From: Spizellomyces punctatus DAOM BR117
Lineage: Eukaryota > Chytridiomycota > Chytridiomycetes > Spizellomycetales > Spizellomycetaceae
DNA length: 64,000 nt
Assembly (NCBI RefSeq): GCF_000182565.1
Contig: NW_015971544.1
Span: 246,622-310,621, forward strand
Direction: 5' to 3'
Positions 10,628 to 20,744 of this stretch are shown here, one piece after another. The first letter of the stretch is position 1; each line of letters begins with the position of its first letter. Under the pieces are notes generated by a model. That model had not been told where the DNA came from, ran no database searches, and saw only the letters and a program-made list of their open reading frames with translations. The position numbers were made by a program, and so were the translations under genes.

Positions 10628-13600
10628 TTGGCTGCCATGGGCGCTACGGGGAAGCGGGGCTTTGCGTCGTCCAGCGACATCACGATAGATACTTCGAAGC
10701 GTAGAAAAACGTCTGGTGGTGACGGTGTTGGTGAAGACGAGGCGGAAAAGTACGTTGGAAGGCAAATGCTGACGCTTATGCATTTTTCACCTAACCTTAA
10801 ATTCGTCTCAAAACGCTAAAGCAGTACTCCCCTTACCGAGTTGGTTCCCCTTTTTGATTACAGCGAGATCCATCAAGCTCTTCAAATAGTCGATACACCA
10901 GACCAACACACAGAAGAAGACCCTACGCCTTCCCAAGAGGTCATTGAACCAACTCAGCGGAATGATGTGGAATACACCAACTACCGAAGTACCATTGTCG
11001 GTATTCGGTATTACAAAGTATGGAATCTTGTCTGTCCCCGCGTCAAACAAAAAATCTAATCCTTATATAAAGGGGATGGTTGGGAAGGGGGAAAGCGTCA
11101 TTTTAGAACGGGAGCCGTTGAATCCATATGATAGGAATGCTATCAAAGTGCTCAATATGCGAAATGATCAGGTGGGACATATACCCAGGGAGCAGGCTGC
11201 GGTCTTGGCGCCTTTTATGGATGCCGGTACGATAAGAGTCGAGGGAACAGTTCCCTACGGAGGTGCGCATCATGTCTTCTTTCTCATTGGGCATCGATCT
11301 CATAAGGGTAGTTTAGGCGACAATGTGTATAGGATATCACTCGATTTGGAGGTGTACGGACCGCGCGAATCTTACGATCAGGTTATGGCGGCGTTGAAAC
11401 CATTCATTGGAACATCTTCCAAGGGCCCGTCCTCTTCGTCTGCAAAAGGTCCCCCTCCACAACCGCTGCCCCAACCGCTGCAAGACTTGATGCAGGCCGG
11501 GACCAAAGCGGACGTCAATGAGTCCCGTAAAGTCTTGGTGAGTACTAATTCTCCTGGTTGTCTAAGCTCAGAAGATTGACAAACTTACAGGATTCGCTCT
11601 GCCAACAAGGCAAAGAGGTCTCCGATCTTCCCCTTCATCCGTCGCCCCCAGCTCTTTGTACGCGGCTGCATCCGCACCAGTTGCAGGCTCTGGCGTGGAT
11701 GGTACACTCCGAGCATCCTTCGCTTCCGACAGATGAAAGCGATCAGAGGCAGTTCTGGATGAAGAGAAGTGACGAGAAGGTTTGTAAGAAACCGCTCTGG
11801 TGACGGTGTTTTCGAGCATTAACAAAAGGGAACATTGCAGGGGGCATACTACCTTAACGTGGCCACCAATTCACCAGTGCGCAATCCGCCCGAACTCTGC
11901 CGCGGCGGAATGCTGGCAGATGACGTACGTTGTGTTCAAACCGGTAGATGATTGCCATGAATATTAATCTTGTCTTCCATTAGATGGGTCTAGGTAAAAC
12001 CCTTACCTCTATTGCATTGATTTTGAGTGATCCAACGGGCGCGCCTCTCATTGCTCCACCTGCGACAACCTCGACGAGGGCGAAATACGGCCATCAAACG
12101 CTCATTGTTGCGCCACTATCGGTTCTTTATAACTGGAGAGAGCAGATTGACGTGAGTTGATACTGTTGCACAACTGTACATGGACTGGAGCTCGTCTAAG
12201 AGCTGATCTTTCGTGCAGCGTCACGTACCCGATGGCAAACTCCGTTACTTGGTTTATTATGGCGCGGACCGACCGCAAACCGCAGCGACTTTAAAGAAAT
12301 ATGACGTGGTCATTACAACGTATCAAACCCTTGCCATGGAGTTCAACGAAGACTATTCAGAGACTACCAAGGGAAAGACTAAACCTAAGAAAGGGCCGTC
12401 CGAAAACGGCCTGTTGTATAGCATAAAATGGCGCCGAGTTATTTTGGATGAGGTTTGTTGTCTATTGCCAGTTTTCTTATCCAATGTATGTGCTCATATT
12501 ACACTAGGGCCACATCATCCGGAACCGCCGAGCCAAAATATCCAATGCATGCTACGCCCTCACCTCTGAACGACGCTGGGTTCTGACGGGAACACCCATC
12601 ATAAACACCCTCGACGACATGTTTTCTCTCATCAAATTCTTACACTTTACGCCATTCAACGATCATCAATGGTGGAACCGATGCTTTACCCGTTCGTTAC
12701 GATTGGGCGATCGGGATGGGCTGACTCGATTGAGAGTTTTGATGCAGAATTTGTGTTTGAGGAGGACAAAGAGAATGAAGATAAATGGAAGGCCTATTGT
12801 GGAGCTCCCAGAGTGTAAGGTGTTTATGTTCCGTTGTGAGTTTGGGGAGGAAGAGCGAGAGGTGTATAAAGTTGTTGAGACGGAGAGTCAGAGGCGCGTT
12901 GAAGAATATGTCAAGGAGGGAACGATGGTAAGTATGTTTGAGTTGTTTGGTGTATGAAGCGTGAAGCTGCAAAGAACCTAATGATGGACACCAGTCGGCC
13001 AATTACGCAAATGTCCTAGTTTTTCTCACACGCCTCCGTCAAATTTGCGTCAACAAGGACCTGTGTCCGAAGCACTTTATAGAGGAGTTGATGTCCAACT
13101 CGTTCGCCACTCCCACCCAACTCGATCTAACCGACGAAAACATCAAATACCTCATCAACAAACTCGTTGAAGCGGATCAAAACAATGAGGATTGCTGTGT
13201 TTGCTTGGACACACTAAAGGAACCCGTCGTGACGCCTTGCGCACATGTGTTTTGTAAGGCATGTATTTCAGAGGTGAAGAGCACGAATCCGGTTTGTCCC
13301 ATGTGTCGAGGCGATTTGGAGAATCGAGTGCTTTTACCATTACCACCCCCACCACCACCAGAATCATCTCATCCCGACCCAACACCGACTCCCATTGAAC
13401 CATCAACCCATCCAACTCGCAATTTACCCTTCAAATCCACTAAAATCCACCACCTCCTTCGTTTCCTAAAAGCTACACCACCCAACGAGAAATCACTCGT
13501 GTTTTCCCAATTTACTGGCATGCTTGACTGTGTTGAACCGTTTTTGACGCAAGCGGGGATCCGATATGTTAGGTTTGATGGAACCATGTCCATGAAGCGA

Positions 13601-14107
13601 CGCGAAGATGTTTTGAGGAGGTTTAGCGGCGTTGCCACCAAGCGTCCAACAGCGACACCAAGAAAAGGAAAAAAACGGATGGCGGATGAAGAGATTGTAG
13701 AGGACGCTCATGTCATGTTGATTTCCCTCAAATGTGGGGCATTGGGCTTGGTATGCTATAGCATCGTATTCCAGTTTCTGCTTACCAAAACTGATGAATA
13801 CATTCCAACGCAGAACCTCACACCCGCCAACCACGTATACCTCCTTGACCAACATTGGAACAGTAGTATCCAAACTCAAGCTATCGACCGTGTGTATCGC
13901 CTCGGACAAACCAAGCCAGTTTCTGTCGTCCACATTGTTGTGTCTGATACGATTGAGGAAAGGATTTTGAGTATTCAGGCTAGGAAAGAACGGTTGATTT
14001 CGGATGCGTTTGCGGGTATTAGACAGGCGGGTAAAGGTGTTGTGGATGAGCGGAGGGAGAGGAGGGCGAGGGTTGAGGAGGATCTTAGGGAGATTTTTGG
14101 GATATAG
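10628..14107 (+). CDS. HIRAN-SNF2-RING DNA translocase / ubiquitin ligase, HLTF/Rad5-like
   Basis: A multi-exon gene. Domains in order: a disordered basic start; a HIRAN domain (STIVGIRYYK-GMV...EREPLNPYDRNAIKV...GHIPRE), which binds 3' DNA ends; a SNF2 ATPase with Walker A GGMLADD-MGLGKT split by an intron, TTYQT, and the DEAH-type box DE-GHIIRN also split by an intron; a C3HC4 RING (CCVCLDTLKEPVVTPCAHVFC...CPMCRGDL) inserted between the two ATPase lobes; and the helicase C lobe (VFSQFTGMLD, DRVYRLGQTKPV). The HIRAN plus embedded RING layout is that of human HLTF and yeast Rad5, which remodel stalled forks and polyubiquitinate PCNA in post-replication repair in the nucleus. It differs from the RAD16-like gene at 43.5-47 kb by having HIRAN and lacking Rad16's zinc insert. 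A run of eight prolines after the RING is a flexible linker. The start at MAAMGATGKR is the first Met; the fourth residue is an alternative. Confidence 0.93.
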
Positions 14108-14231
14108 TTATGCATAGCATTTGAGCGAATGAAAAATGAACATTAGAAAGAGACTGGTGCTCAGTAATTACAGCGAGGCCTTCAAAAGCGAGCACAACAA
14201 TTTGGACATTTTTAACATGGAGAGGAACCAC

Positions 14232-14285
14232 CTTGTCGAGACTGGAATTTGAGACCAGCTCCTTAACTGCTCCGGTAAAGGTGCC
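14232..14285 (-). pseudogene. Truncated tRNA-Leu copy
   Basis: The 5' two thirds of the intact tRNA-Leu downstream is repeated here with several changes. It carries the acceptor 5' strand, the D arm, and the anticodon stem-loop still reading CAA. The variable arm, T arm and acceptor 3' strand are unrecognisable, so it cannot fold. The two copies lie about 120 bp apart in the same orientation. Confidence 0.7.
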
Positions 14286-14378
14286 ATGCAATATACATGA
14301 AGAAGATCATGTTCTACTGATCAAAAGCCAACCCTGTCCAGCAAAAGGATGGAAAAAGAGACGCTTTAACTACACAAA

Positions 14379-14460
14379 TGCACCCTGTGAGATTCGAACT
14401 CACGCCTCTTTCGAGACTGGAACTTGAGACCAGCTCCTTAGACCGCTCGGACAAAGGTGC
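14379..14460 (-). tRNA. tRNA-Leu (anticodon CAA)
   Basis: An 82-nt type II tRNA with a long variable arm and no intron. The acceptor GCACCTT pairs with AGGGTGC (one G-T pair) and the discriminator base is A, as leucine tRNAs require. The anticodon loop CTCAAGT reads codon UUG. The T arm carries the B-box-like GAGTTCGAATCTC. The internal A and B boxes (pol III promoter) are intact. Confidence 0.93.
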
Positions 14461-14630
14461 TATACAAATTCAGGAGGCAAGTTTCATTATGTCGCGAACA
14501 AGCTGAGATAGATGAGTGTGTTGGGCAACCAACTTCACGCACAGAACTGACCTCCTGCGATCTACCGGTTTTCAGTCGAGTACCAGTAGTGTGGAAGTTT
14601 CGTGCGTTCTTGTCGGAACGCAATAGTGCG

Positions 14631-14912
14631 CACAGTAAATGCCATCGGAACCATCTGTTTGCACGAATCCAAGAGAGCTGAGAACCCCCGAACGTTCATC
14701 AAAGTGAAATTCCCTGCTCGCAGAGTGGGAGAAGGCCTAAAATATATCCGCGTACTATCGATCGTAGAGGTATAGTACGCTGCTAATACCTGCCACACAG
14801 TAGATGCCATGGGAACCATCTTTTATACACGAATTCAAGAAAGTTGAGCCGCCCCCAGAACTTGGATCACAGTGAAATTCCTTGCTCACATAGTTGGAGA
14901 AACCTGGAATTC
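14631..14912 (-). repeat. Two diverged tandem copies of a ~110-bp fragment
   Basis: Positions 14631-14740 and 14794-14912 align over most of their length. On the minus strand one reading frame is conserved in both: each has an EFH, an SG, and DGS-GIYC at matching places. That suggests decayed coding exons of a Cys-containing protein. A third, shorter relative occurs near 21350. I do not recognise the family. Confidence 0.45.
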
Positions 14913-14947
14913 CAAATTGTATGTGTGTATCATTGGAATGTGCGTCA

Positions 14948-15275
14948 GAGTCCAGCACAGCTGGATAGCACGGGCGAAACTGGACTGCTCAAGGGAGCTT
15001 TCCCGACACAGGCTAGTTTCCTGGTTTTCGCACTTCATGGGGGTGCCAGGAGGGGATGGCTCTGGACAATGGTCTGGAGCTGCCTATGTAGAGCGTAGTA
15101 CTTGTGAAAAGCTAGCTGTGTACTGCAAACGCATACTCTTAGTTCCAACACGTTACCCGAGTTGATACAAAAGATACAGCTGAAAATATAAGACTGGAGA
15201 ACAGAGAAAACAAGTGAAGAACGAGCAACAAGGAATCATTAAGCCTCTTCCCACCATGTCGGGGCCGACAGCTTT
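14948..15275 (+). repeat. Structured repeat family, copy 1
   Basis: This copy contains, in order: a small hairpin TCCAGC-ACA-GCTGGA; the approximately 115-nt core ending TATGTAGAGC; a spacer containing GCTGTGTACTGCAAA; the motif GATACAGCTGAAAATATA; and a near-palindrome TGTCGGGGCCGACA. The same order of parts recurs at 19985-20230 and, in part, at 17178, 20745 and 21240. Within the core, an outer hairpin TCCTGG...CCAGGA and a second with loop AATG (GGAC-AATG-GTCT) are conserved, with base changes that keep pairing in other copies. No protein frame is conserved. Confidence 0.6.
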
Positions 15276-15421
15276 GACCCGTTTCTTTCAGACTTGGGAT
15301 TGCAAATATTTGCCAGAAACATATAGAGAAAATATTTTCCAATGTATAAAAACGACATCTAGTTCATTCGATTTTGTGTAGCTGACATTCAAATGTAGTC
15401 TATTCAATTACACATACGCAC

Positions 15422-15950
15422 TTTCGCCCTCCTATCATTGAGCACAGCCAATTGCCCCGTATATTCCTGCGTTATGCCAGAACAAGCCGTTATCCAACCT
15501 ATCCAACCACCGGTGGACCGCGGACCAGGAAGGAGAAAGGAAGACGAAATAGTAAAATACAACTGGGGCCTGTATCGAATGAAAATCCAGCTGGTTCGGC
15601 GAGCAAATGTGGTGTGGTAGGTACCCGATGGCAGCACGGTGGCTAATGGTGATTTCTGAGGCAGGAAACTCGTTGGAAACGACGAGGCGCCCGCAGTATT
15701 TGAGCCCCAGGTTCTTTCGTTGATGACCGACCCATGTTTGTGTGGTGATATTCGTCGACTACCTCCATTCATTGCCCAAAGGGATGTTAGAGAAGCGATT
15801 CTCGGGCGGATGAACAAAGGAGGGCGGACCAGCCGGACTTTAGCGGAGAGAATACGTTACTACGAAAAACCGGATGGCGTAACGGCTTGTTCTGGCTTAA
15901 CGCAGGAATATACGGGGCAATTGGCTGTGCTCAATGATAGGAGGGCGAAA
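15422..15950. mobile_element. 529-bp element with 71-nt terminal inverted repeats
   Basis: The left arm 15422-15492 and the right arm 15880-15950 are reverse complements with a single mismatch. Both ends start TTTCGCCCTC when read inward. No clear target-site duplication flanks it. The size and arms fit a non-autonomous DNA transposon (MITE) or a fold-back element carrying about 390 bp of unrelated interior. Confidence 0.65.
15493..15879 (+). pseudogene. Decayed coding fragment inside the inverted-repeat element
   Basis: On the plus strand one frame runs through the interior with protein-like composition (for example KYNWGLYRMKIQLVRRAN and LVGNDEAPAVFEPQVLSL), interrupted by a TAG near 15620 and a TGA near 15658. 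On the minus strand an uninterrupted 137-codon frame also exists but has a less protein-like make-up. I cannot name a family. A captured and broken gene piece is the likeliest reading. Confidence 0.35.
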
Positions 15951-16874
15951 ATGCCAGAATGGGACGATGGGGAAGGAGGTGGTGGAAAGAGTTTATAAGC
16001 TTGGGGGGATAAAAAAGATAAAAGGTAACCCCAATTGTATTGCTGTGCTCACGTCACTTTAGTCAAAAACCTCTTGACATGTCTGCACACTATCTGCACA
16101 CGTCAACAGTAATAGCTGTCGGGTACTCCCCATTATAGTGAACGGGACTTATTGGACCAAGTTATGACATGAACTTGCGGAGGTTAAATCATTGATAACT
16201 AATAGTAATCATTATTATCTACTACTGAATACACCATTTATTTCGGACTAATATATTATATTAAAGTATTTATTAAGGATTTATATCAAATACTTGTTTA
16301 ATGTTAATCTATTCTTTAAAAAGTACTTGTTTATTATTAACAAATATTTACGAAATGCGCTCCACAGCTCCACCATTTGCTCCACAGCTCCTCATGCCCG
16401 CTTGCTCGTACATGATCCCCCCAAATCTCAATTGGACACGGCCGACACTTGGACCGATTTACTTTAGACTATTTTCACAAATATTGCTGGATATGTGACA
16501 GACTACATATACATAAATTAATATCCGATGCATAGAAAATACTCCGCCTGTTTTCTAGTTTATGATATGTTGTAAAGTAGAGGAAAACAGGGTCAATGAT
16601 GAACTTAGACATTGCAGGTCGTGTTCGATGTTAAATCATTTATCGATGCGTTTAATCATGTGGGATCACGACGGTACGGGGAGTACCCTACTTGTAGTAT
16701 CGACATTTTGCTCGTTCAAGTTTAGCAGGAAAATTGCAGTGCGTGCGATAACCAGGTTTGATGGGATGGCCAAATGGAATAGTTGAATGATTGCAACCGC
16801 AATAGACCACTTCAAACCTGCTGTGATGTTTTAAATAGGGTCGATACGACTGGTAGAGCGCGCGTGTTGAGACG
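15951..16874. other. AT-rich spacer with degraded repeat pieces
   Basis: Positions 16190-16370 are strongly AT-rich. Around 16430-16760 there are short stretches resembling 20200-20460 (a shared ATCCGATGCAT followed by AGAAAAT, and GAGGAAAACAGG). These suggest an older copy of the sequence upstream of the gene relatives described below. No intact gene is visible. Confidence 0.4.
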
Positions 16875-18717
16875 ATGGATTGTCGCGATCTTTCTTGTTT
16901 TGGTCAACCACCAGCAAAGTGGAAATTTCACGATTTTTTAGCGGCAGTGAAAGACGAGTATGGCCCGGAGACATATTTCAGTAATGACATAGACGTATGG
17001 AGGAATCGTTACCTAGACACAATCAACGATTTGGGCACAAGTTATATGAACGAGTTCGCGCGAGCGGACACACCCGAATGCAAAACTAGGTGGAAATGTT
17101 TATTACAAGAGTCAAGGAGAGCTGGGAGTGTAAAGGTATGTGCGTAATATCAATCACAGAGGTGCATGATGCTGTAAGAGTCCGGCTACGCTGAATAGCA
17201 CTGGTGAAAACGGACTGCTCAGTGGAGCTTCCCCGGCAAAGGCTAGTCTCCTGGTTTATTCGCAGTAGCGGGCTCTAGGAGGGGATGGCGTTGGGCAATG
17301 GTCTGGAGCTGCCTTTGTAGAGTGTAGTACCCTGTGTGTGAAATGCAAAGGGAACGCTGATATACCTTTCTTGTAGAGAGATGATCTTGATTTGGCAGCG
17401 CGCATTTTTAAAACGGAAAAGGATGCGTATGAGCAATCCAAGCTAGTACAACCGGTCATACGATCCATGTATGAGTCTGTGAAGACTCAAAGTGAAGATT
17501 ACACAAAGACGTTGACGAGGCTCCGGAAGCGGAAAGCCACTGAGTGTCTAGATGCGGAACCCTCACCTTCCCTTGACACTGTTCCACCTCCAATAGTAGA
17601 CACTCTTGATTTGGATACCGCTGCCAGGCTAGAGGATATTAAGGAACTTGAAGCGACATTGGTAACGCTCGGTAAAGAATCCAAAGAACATGCAATCGTA
17701 CAACGCATCAAACACCTCCACACCATGCCTGGTAAACATAAACCTGCATATTTCAGTACATTGTACTGGGGAGTGTTAGATACGAGCGATGCGGAGAGCG
17801 TTTCACTCCTTTCGGATACGTCCCGCCAACGTATCGAAGACATGTGCAATAATGTCATTAAATCTACTGAAGGCACCCTCTCCGGTTCAGCAACAAGTCT
17901 TCTCGAAGCCCTGCCGGTGCAGGAAATGTCGATCCGCTCGCTATCGCAAATCTGTGAGGAATTTGGTCTGAGTGGTTTATTTGCGTCGCTTGGGGTGCAA
18001 GATGGAAAGGTGGATGATAACGACGCAAAGTACATTAGCAGAGCCATACAAGAGGCAGCGCATTTCTTGGAAAAATACGCACCCGTATCCGGCCTCAACG
18101 AACGTAGCCTTGACGCACATACGATGATCAAGCTCGCGGATGTTCCAGGCGCCTGGTTGCTCTTGTATGGTGAGGTGATGAGCAGGGCTGACCAATACGA
18201 AAAACATGGTAGAGGGCATTGTAGGGACAAAAAGGGGAAATTCGTGGATTACCTCTACCGAATAAGTGGTGTGGAGATCGGCTGTGGGGAGAACTCTGGG
18301 CCGTTGGAGGAGCACCAGGAGCACGCGTTGGAGAACATCGTCGATCTTGCAAAAACCGCACGAGCTCAGCTAATGAAACTAAACGAAATGGCTAACAACG
18401 AAGACATGATCGTGCCGTTTTTTCACGTTGTGAACAGAACAGTACACTTTTATCTCTCCTTCGAGTGGTCTCCGGGTTTATTTGCAATGCATCAGTGGAT
18501 GGAAGCGGGCCTTCCGATAGGGGACATAGACGTCACCGCTGTTGTGGATCTTGCTTATGCGTTCCTTACCTTTCGCAACATAATGATTCGTACCGCCAAG
18601 ATGTTAAATGGCCGTCCACGGAGCCTTCTTGGGCAAGTAAACTTGAACCGTACCCGTTCCCTCAACTTGATTCGCGGAGTCGTCACTCCAAAAAAGCGTG
18701 CCAGCAACAATGGTTGA
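16875..18717 (+). CDS. Intact member of an unknown repeated gene family (family A)
   Basis: Two exons (16875-17135 and 17377-18717) join in phase 0 to give 533 residues. I do not recognise the protein. The first exon has a basic-aromatic N-terminus (KWKFHDFLAAVKDEYG). The second starts with a helical, charged stretch (AARIFKTEKDAYEQSKLVQP) and a nuclear-signal-like RLRKRKATE, then is mostly alpha-helical with no transmembrane segment or signal peptide. A decayed, internally deleted relative lies at 20480-22437, so this is a multicopy family, perhaps cargo or a gene of a mobile element. The 241-nt intron is longer than most here because it contains one structured repeat (17178-17322). Single-copy host gene duplicated locally is the alternative. 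Confidence 0.6.
17178..17322 (+). repeat. Structured repeat inside the intron of family A gene
   Basis: The copy starts with a variant of the GAGTCCAGC hairpin, then the core beginning GTGAAAACGGACTGCTC and ending TTTGTAGAG. It lies wholly within the intron, in the same orientation as the gene. The downstream GTAGTACCCTGTGTG is shared with the copies at 21186 and 21714. Pairing in the core hairpin is preserved through a G-T pair (CTCCTGG with CTAGGAG). Confidence 0.65.
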
Positions 18718-18735
18718 TAATGTCAAATAGTTTGT

Positions 18736-18945
18736 CTTGCAAAGATTTTGTGGGTACGGGGATTCATGTAAATTTATGCCCGATCGAGGAGATTACAAGA
18801 GTGGGTGGCAGTTGGACAAGGAGTGGGAGGAGAAGCAGAAGCAGGAGAATGATCCAAATCGGTTGTTGATTACGAGTGATGATGAGAAAGACGAGGATGA
18901 AGACAAGGATGAAGACTTGCCGCTTGCATGCGTGATATGTTGTTA
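18736..18945 (+). pseudogene. Fragment of a Cwc24/RNF113-like splicing factor gene
   Basis: The reading frame gives [20 protein letters not shown], then [14 protein letters not shown], an acidic stretch and LPLACVIC. That is the CCCH zinc finger, linker and first RING cysteines of Cwc24/RNF113, a spliceosome-associated E3 ligase. The CCCH finger lacks its first part after a frame break near 18747, and the RING stops right after its first CxxC. A functional protein cannot be made. Family relative B continues across this place without the insert, so the piece appears to have been inserted or captured. Confidence 0.7.
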
Positions 18946-19139
18946 GGTATAATTGTTCTTTGCGCAATGCGCATCATGGGAAATGTCGAGCACGTAAAGG
19001 TCGGAGGAACCATGTTCATGGGCGGTGGATGGAAGTAGTTATACGATCTTCTGCAGTGTCCAATACTAGCAGCATAGGATGACTGGATTGGTAGGGGCAT
19101 ACCATAGGAAATATAAAAGGGCTTACCAGGAGGGTGTCG

Positions 19140-19316
19140 CGATTCTGTGATAGTCATATTCATGCTGACAGGTTTGGCTCGGCAATGCCTTTATTTTTCT
19201 AGCATCGATGATCTCCGACAAGAAATCTTTTCCTTGACATCTACCCCACCTCATGCGCAGATTTTGTTGACTCCAGCTGGAGTTCAGCTAAAGCCTGAGA
19301 TGGTCTCTGAGATTTT
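19140..19316 (+). pseudogene. Fragment resembling the ubiquitin-like N-terminus of Atg11
   Basis: One frame reads QCLYFSSIDDLRQEIFSL, then TPPHAQILLTPAGVQLKPEMV, which fits the N-terminal ubiquitin-like region of the autophagy scaffold Atg11/FIP200 (a loading helix, a PxxxQILLT strand and a G-x-QL turn). The preceding TG is in place but the start Met is not. It ends abruptly about 20 codons later. Identification rests on a short stretch and is tentative. Together with the Cwc24-like piece it lies within about 580 bp absent from the related sequence at 22437-22480. Confidence 0.4.
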
Positions 19317-19755
19317 CATGATATGTTGTTACTAGTTTGTGTACTGCACTGCAGATTGTGAATGACATTAAGAACTTGATAGATGCAGCTCCATGCATTC
19401 AAGACTTTGAAACACCACTACCGTTCCGAATATTAGCAATGACTTTGTATTCCAGACATTAATGCCCATTGTCTTGTCACAGCATCGGTCAGCACGAGCT
19501 AAAATACTCTTGTCCACTTCCCGTGCTGCCCAGATGGGTCACAAAAATGCCATGAGAACTTGATTACACTACGCAACCTGTCAATCAAATATAAATGGAT
19601 TAATGACGCTTCAAGCGTCTTTTGCCATCATTCAGAGGTATAGACAACAGCAAGGTGTGTAAAAGTCACCGAAACAGCGAATATGCCATAATCAACTTCT
19701 CGTTGTCATAGATCAACACCCACAAAGAGTCGGTTTCATGACTCTCATAAAGGGA
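19317..19755. other. Non-coding spacer in the accessory island
   Basis: The left end (TTGTTACTAGTTTGTGTACTGCA) matches sequence after the deleted relative at 22456. The remainder has no supported ORF. A short perfect hairpin GACGCT-TCA-AGCGTC lies near 19604. Confidence 0.4.
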
Positions 19756-19995
19756 TCATAAGGACACTCCTTGGTAAAGAAGCTGGACCATGAATATGTC
19801 ATCAACGACGGGGTGATGTGACAGGTTGGTGCGGCCATCGGGGCTTCTTGGATGGGATGTCGTTGTCGATACAGCGGATGCCCCACCTCCAACCGTCACG
19901 TTCATTCCAAGACCTATCTCAATATTTACATTTGGGACTTTTGCATCGATGTATTCCTCCACAAGGACAGTTTTCCGCACAAGAAGGGTGCGGAG
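19756..19995 (-). pseudogene. Open coding-like fragment joined to a structured repeat
   Basis: On the minus strand a frame of about 80 codons reads through the junction with the repeat core and ends in a stop at 19756. It contains VRKTVLVEEYIDAKVPNVNI, then a Gly-rich turn and SHHPVVDDIFMVQLLYQ, with protein-like composition. It has no start of its own and I do not recognise it. It replaces the 5' half of a structured repeat core, which suggests recombination or capture. Confidence 0.3.
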
Positions 19996-20230
19996 GGCAT
20001 GGCTCTGGACAGTGGTCTGCAGCTGCCTTTGTAGAGGGTAGTGCCCTCTGCTGTGAAGCGCAAGCTGTATACTGCAAACACATACTTTCATTTCTAACAC
20101 GTTACCAGAAATGATACGAAGATACAGCTGAAAATATACAAGACTGGAGAAGAGAGAAAATAAGCGACAGGAGAACGAGAAACGCCGAATATCCAACCAC
20201 CATGTCGGCGCCGACAGCTTTTGACCAGTT
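19985..20230 (+). repeat. Structured repeat family, truncated copy
   Basis: Only the 3' half of the core remains (from GGTGCGGAGGGCATGGCTCTGG to TTTGTAGAG). It is followed by the shared spacer with GCTGTATACTGCAAA, the motif GATACAGCTGAAAATATA and the perfect 14-nt palindrome TGTCGGCGCCGACA at 20202-20215. The order is the same as in copy 1 at 14948. Confidence 0.6.
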
Positions 20231-20744
20231 TGTTCCAGACTTGAATAGCAATATTGGCCGGGTACACATATGGAACACATTATCCGATGCATGGAGAATA
20301 CTACAGACCTCTTAGTGTATTCTTAAAGCATGTAAAACTAGTCATAATATGAGCAGAGGAAAACCAGGTCGGTGATCCGCCCGGGTGATGTCCGAAAGTT
20401 CAGGACGCATTTGGTGTCATGTGGGATCATGCTCGTACCTTTTTTCGACGCGCGTGTGTGGGCGCCGGGACGCGATGAGACAACAAGATGCCCGCTAGAT
20501 GGAAGTTACAAGACGTCCTGGCTGAAGCCAAGAAGGACTTTGGTATTTCGGTTTTCTTTGGTTGTGAATCTAAGATGATACTAATACATCTACCATTATC
20601 AATATGCAAGCTTCGTAAACTGTAAGATCCAGTGCCTCGATTGCCTTGAACGACTTGGAGACTTTAAAATCCAATCCAAGCGGAGATTCCCGGAAACGTA
20701 AAGGTATGTGTATAATATCAATCTTATAGAGGTGGAGTGTGCTG

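Noticed and set aside
19600-19622. Perfect hairpin GACGCT-TCA-AGCGTC as a Helitron 3' end
   Set aside because: No CTRR terminus directly follows and no matching 5' TC end could be defined.
20202-20240. Short protein start (MSAPTAFDQF and relatives at 15255) as a conserved exon
   Set aside because: The similarity centres on a palindrome (TGTCGGCGCCGACA), frames diverge right after, and all copies hit stops quickly, so a DNA or RNA motif is likelier.
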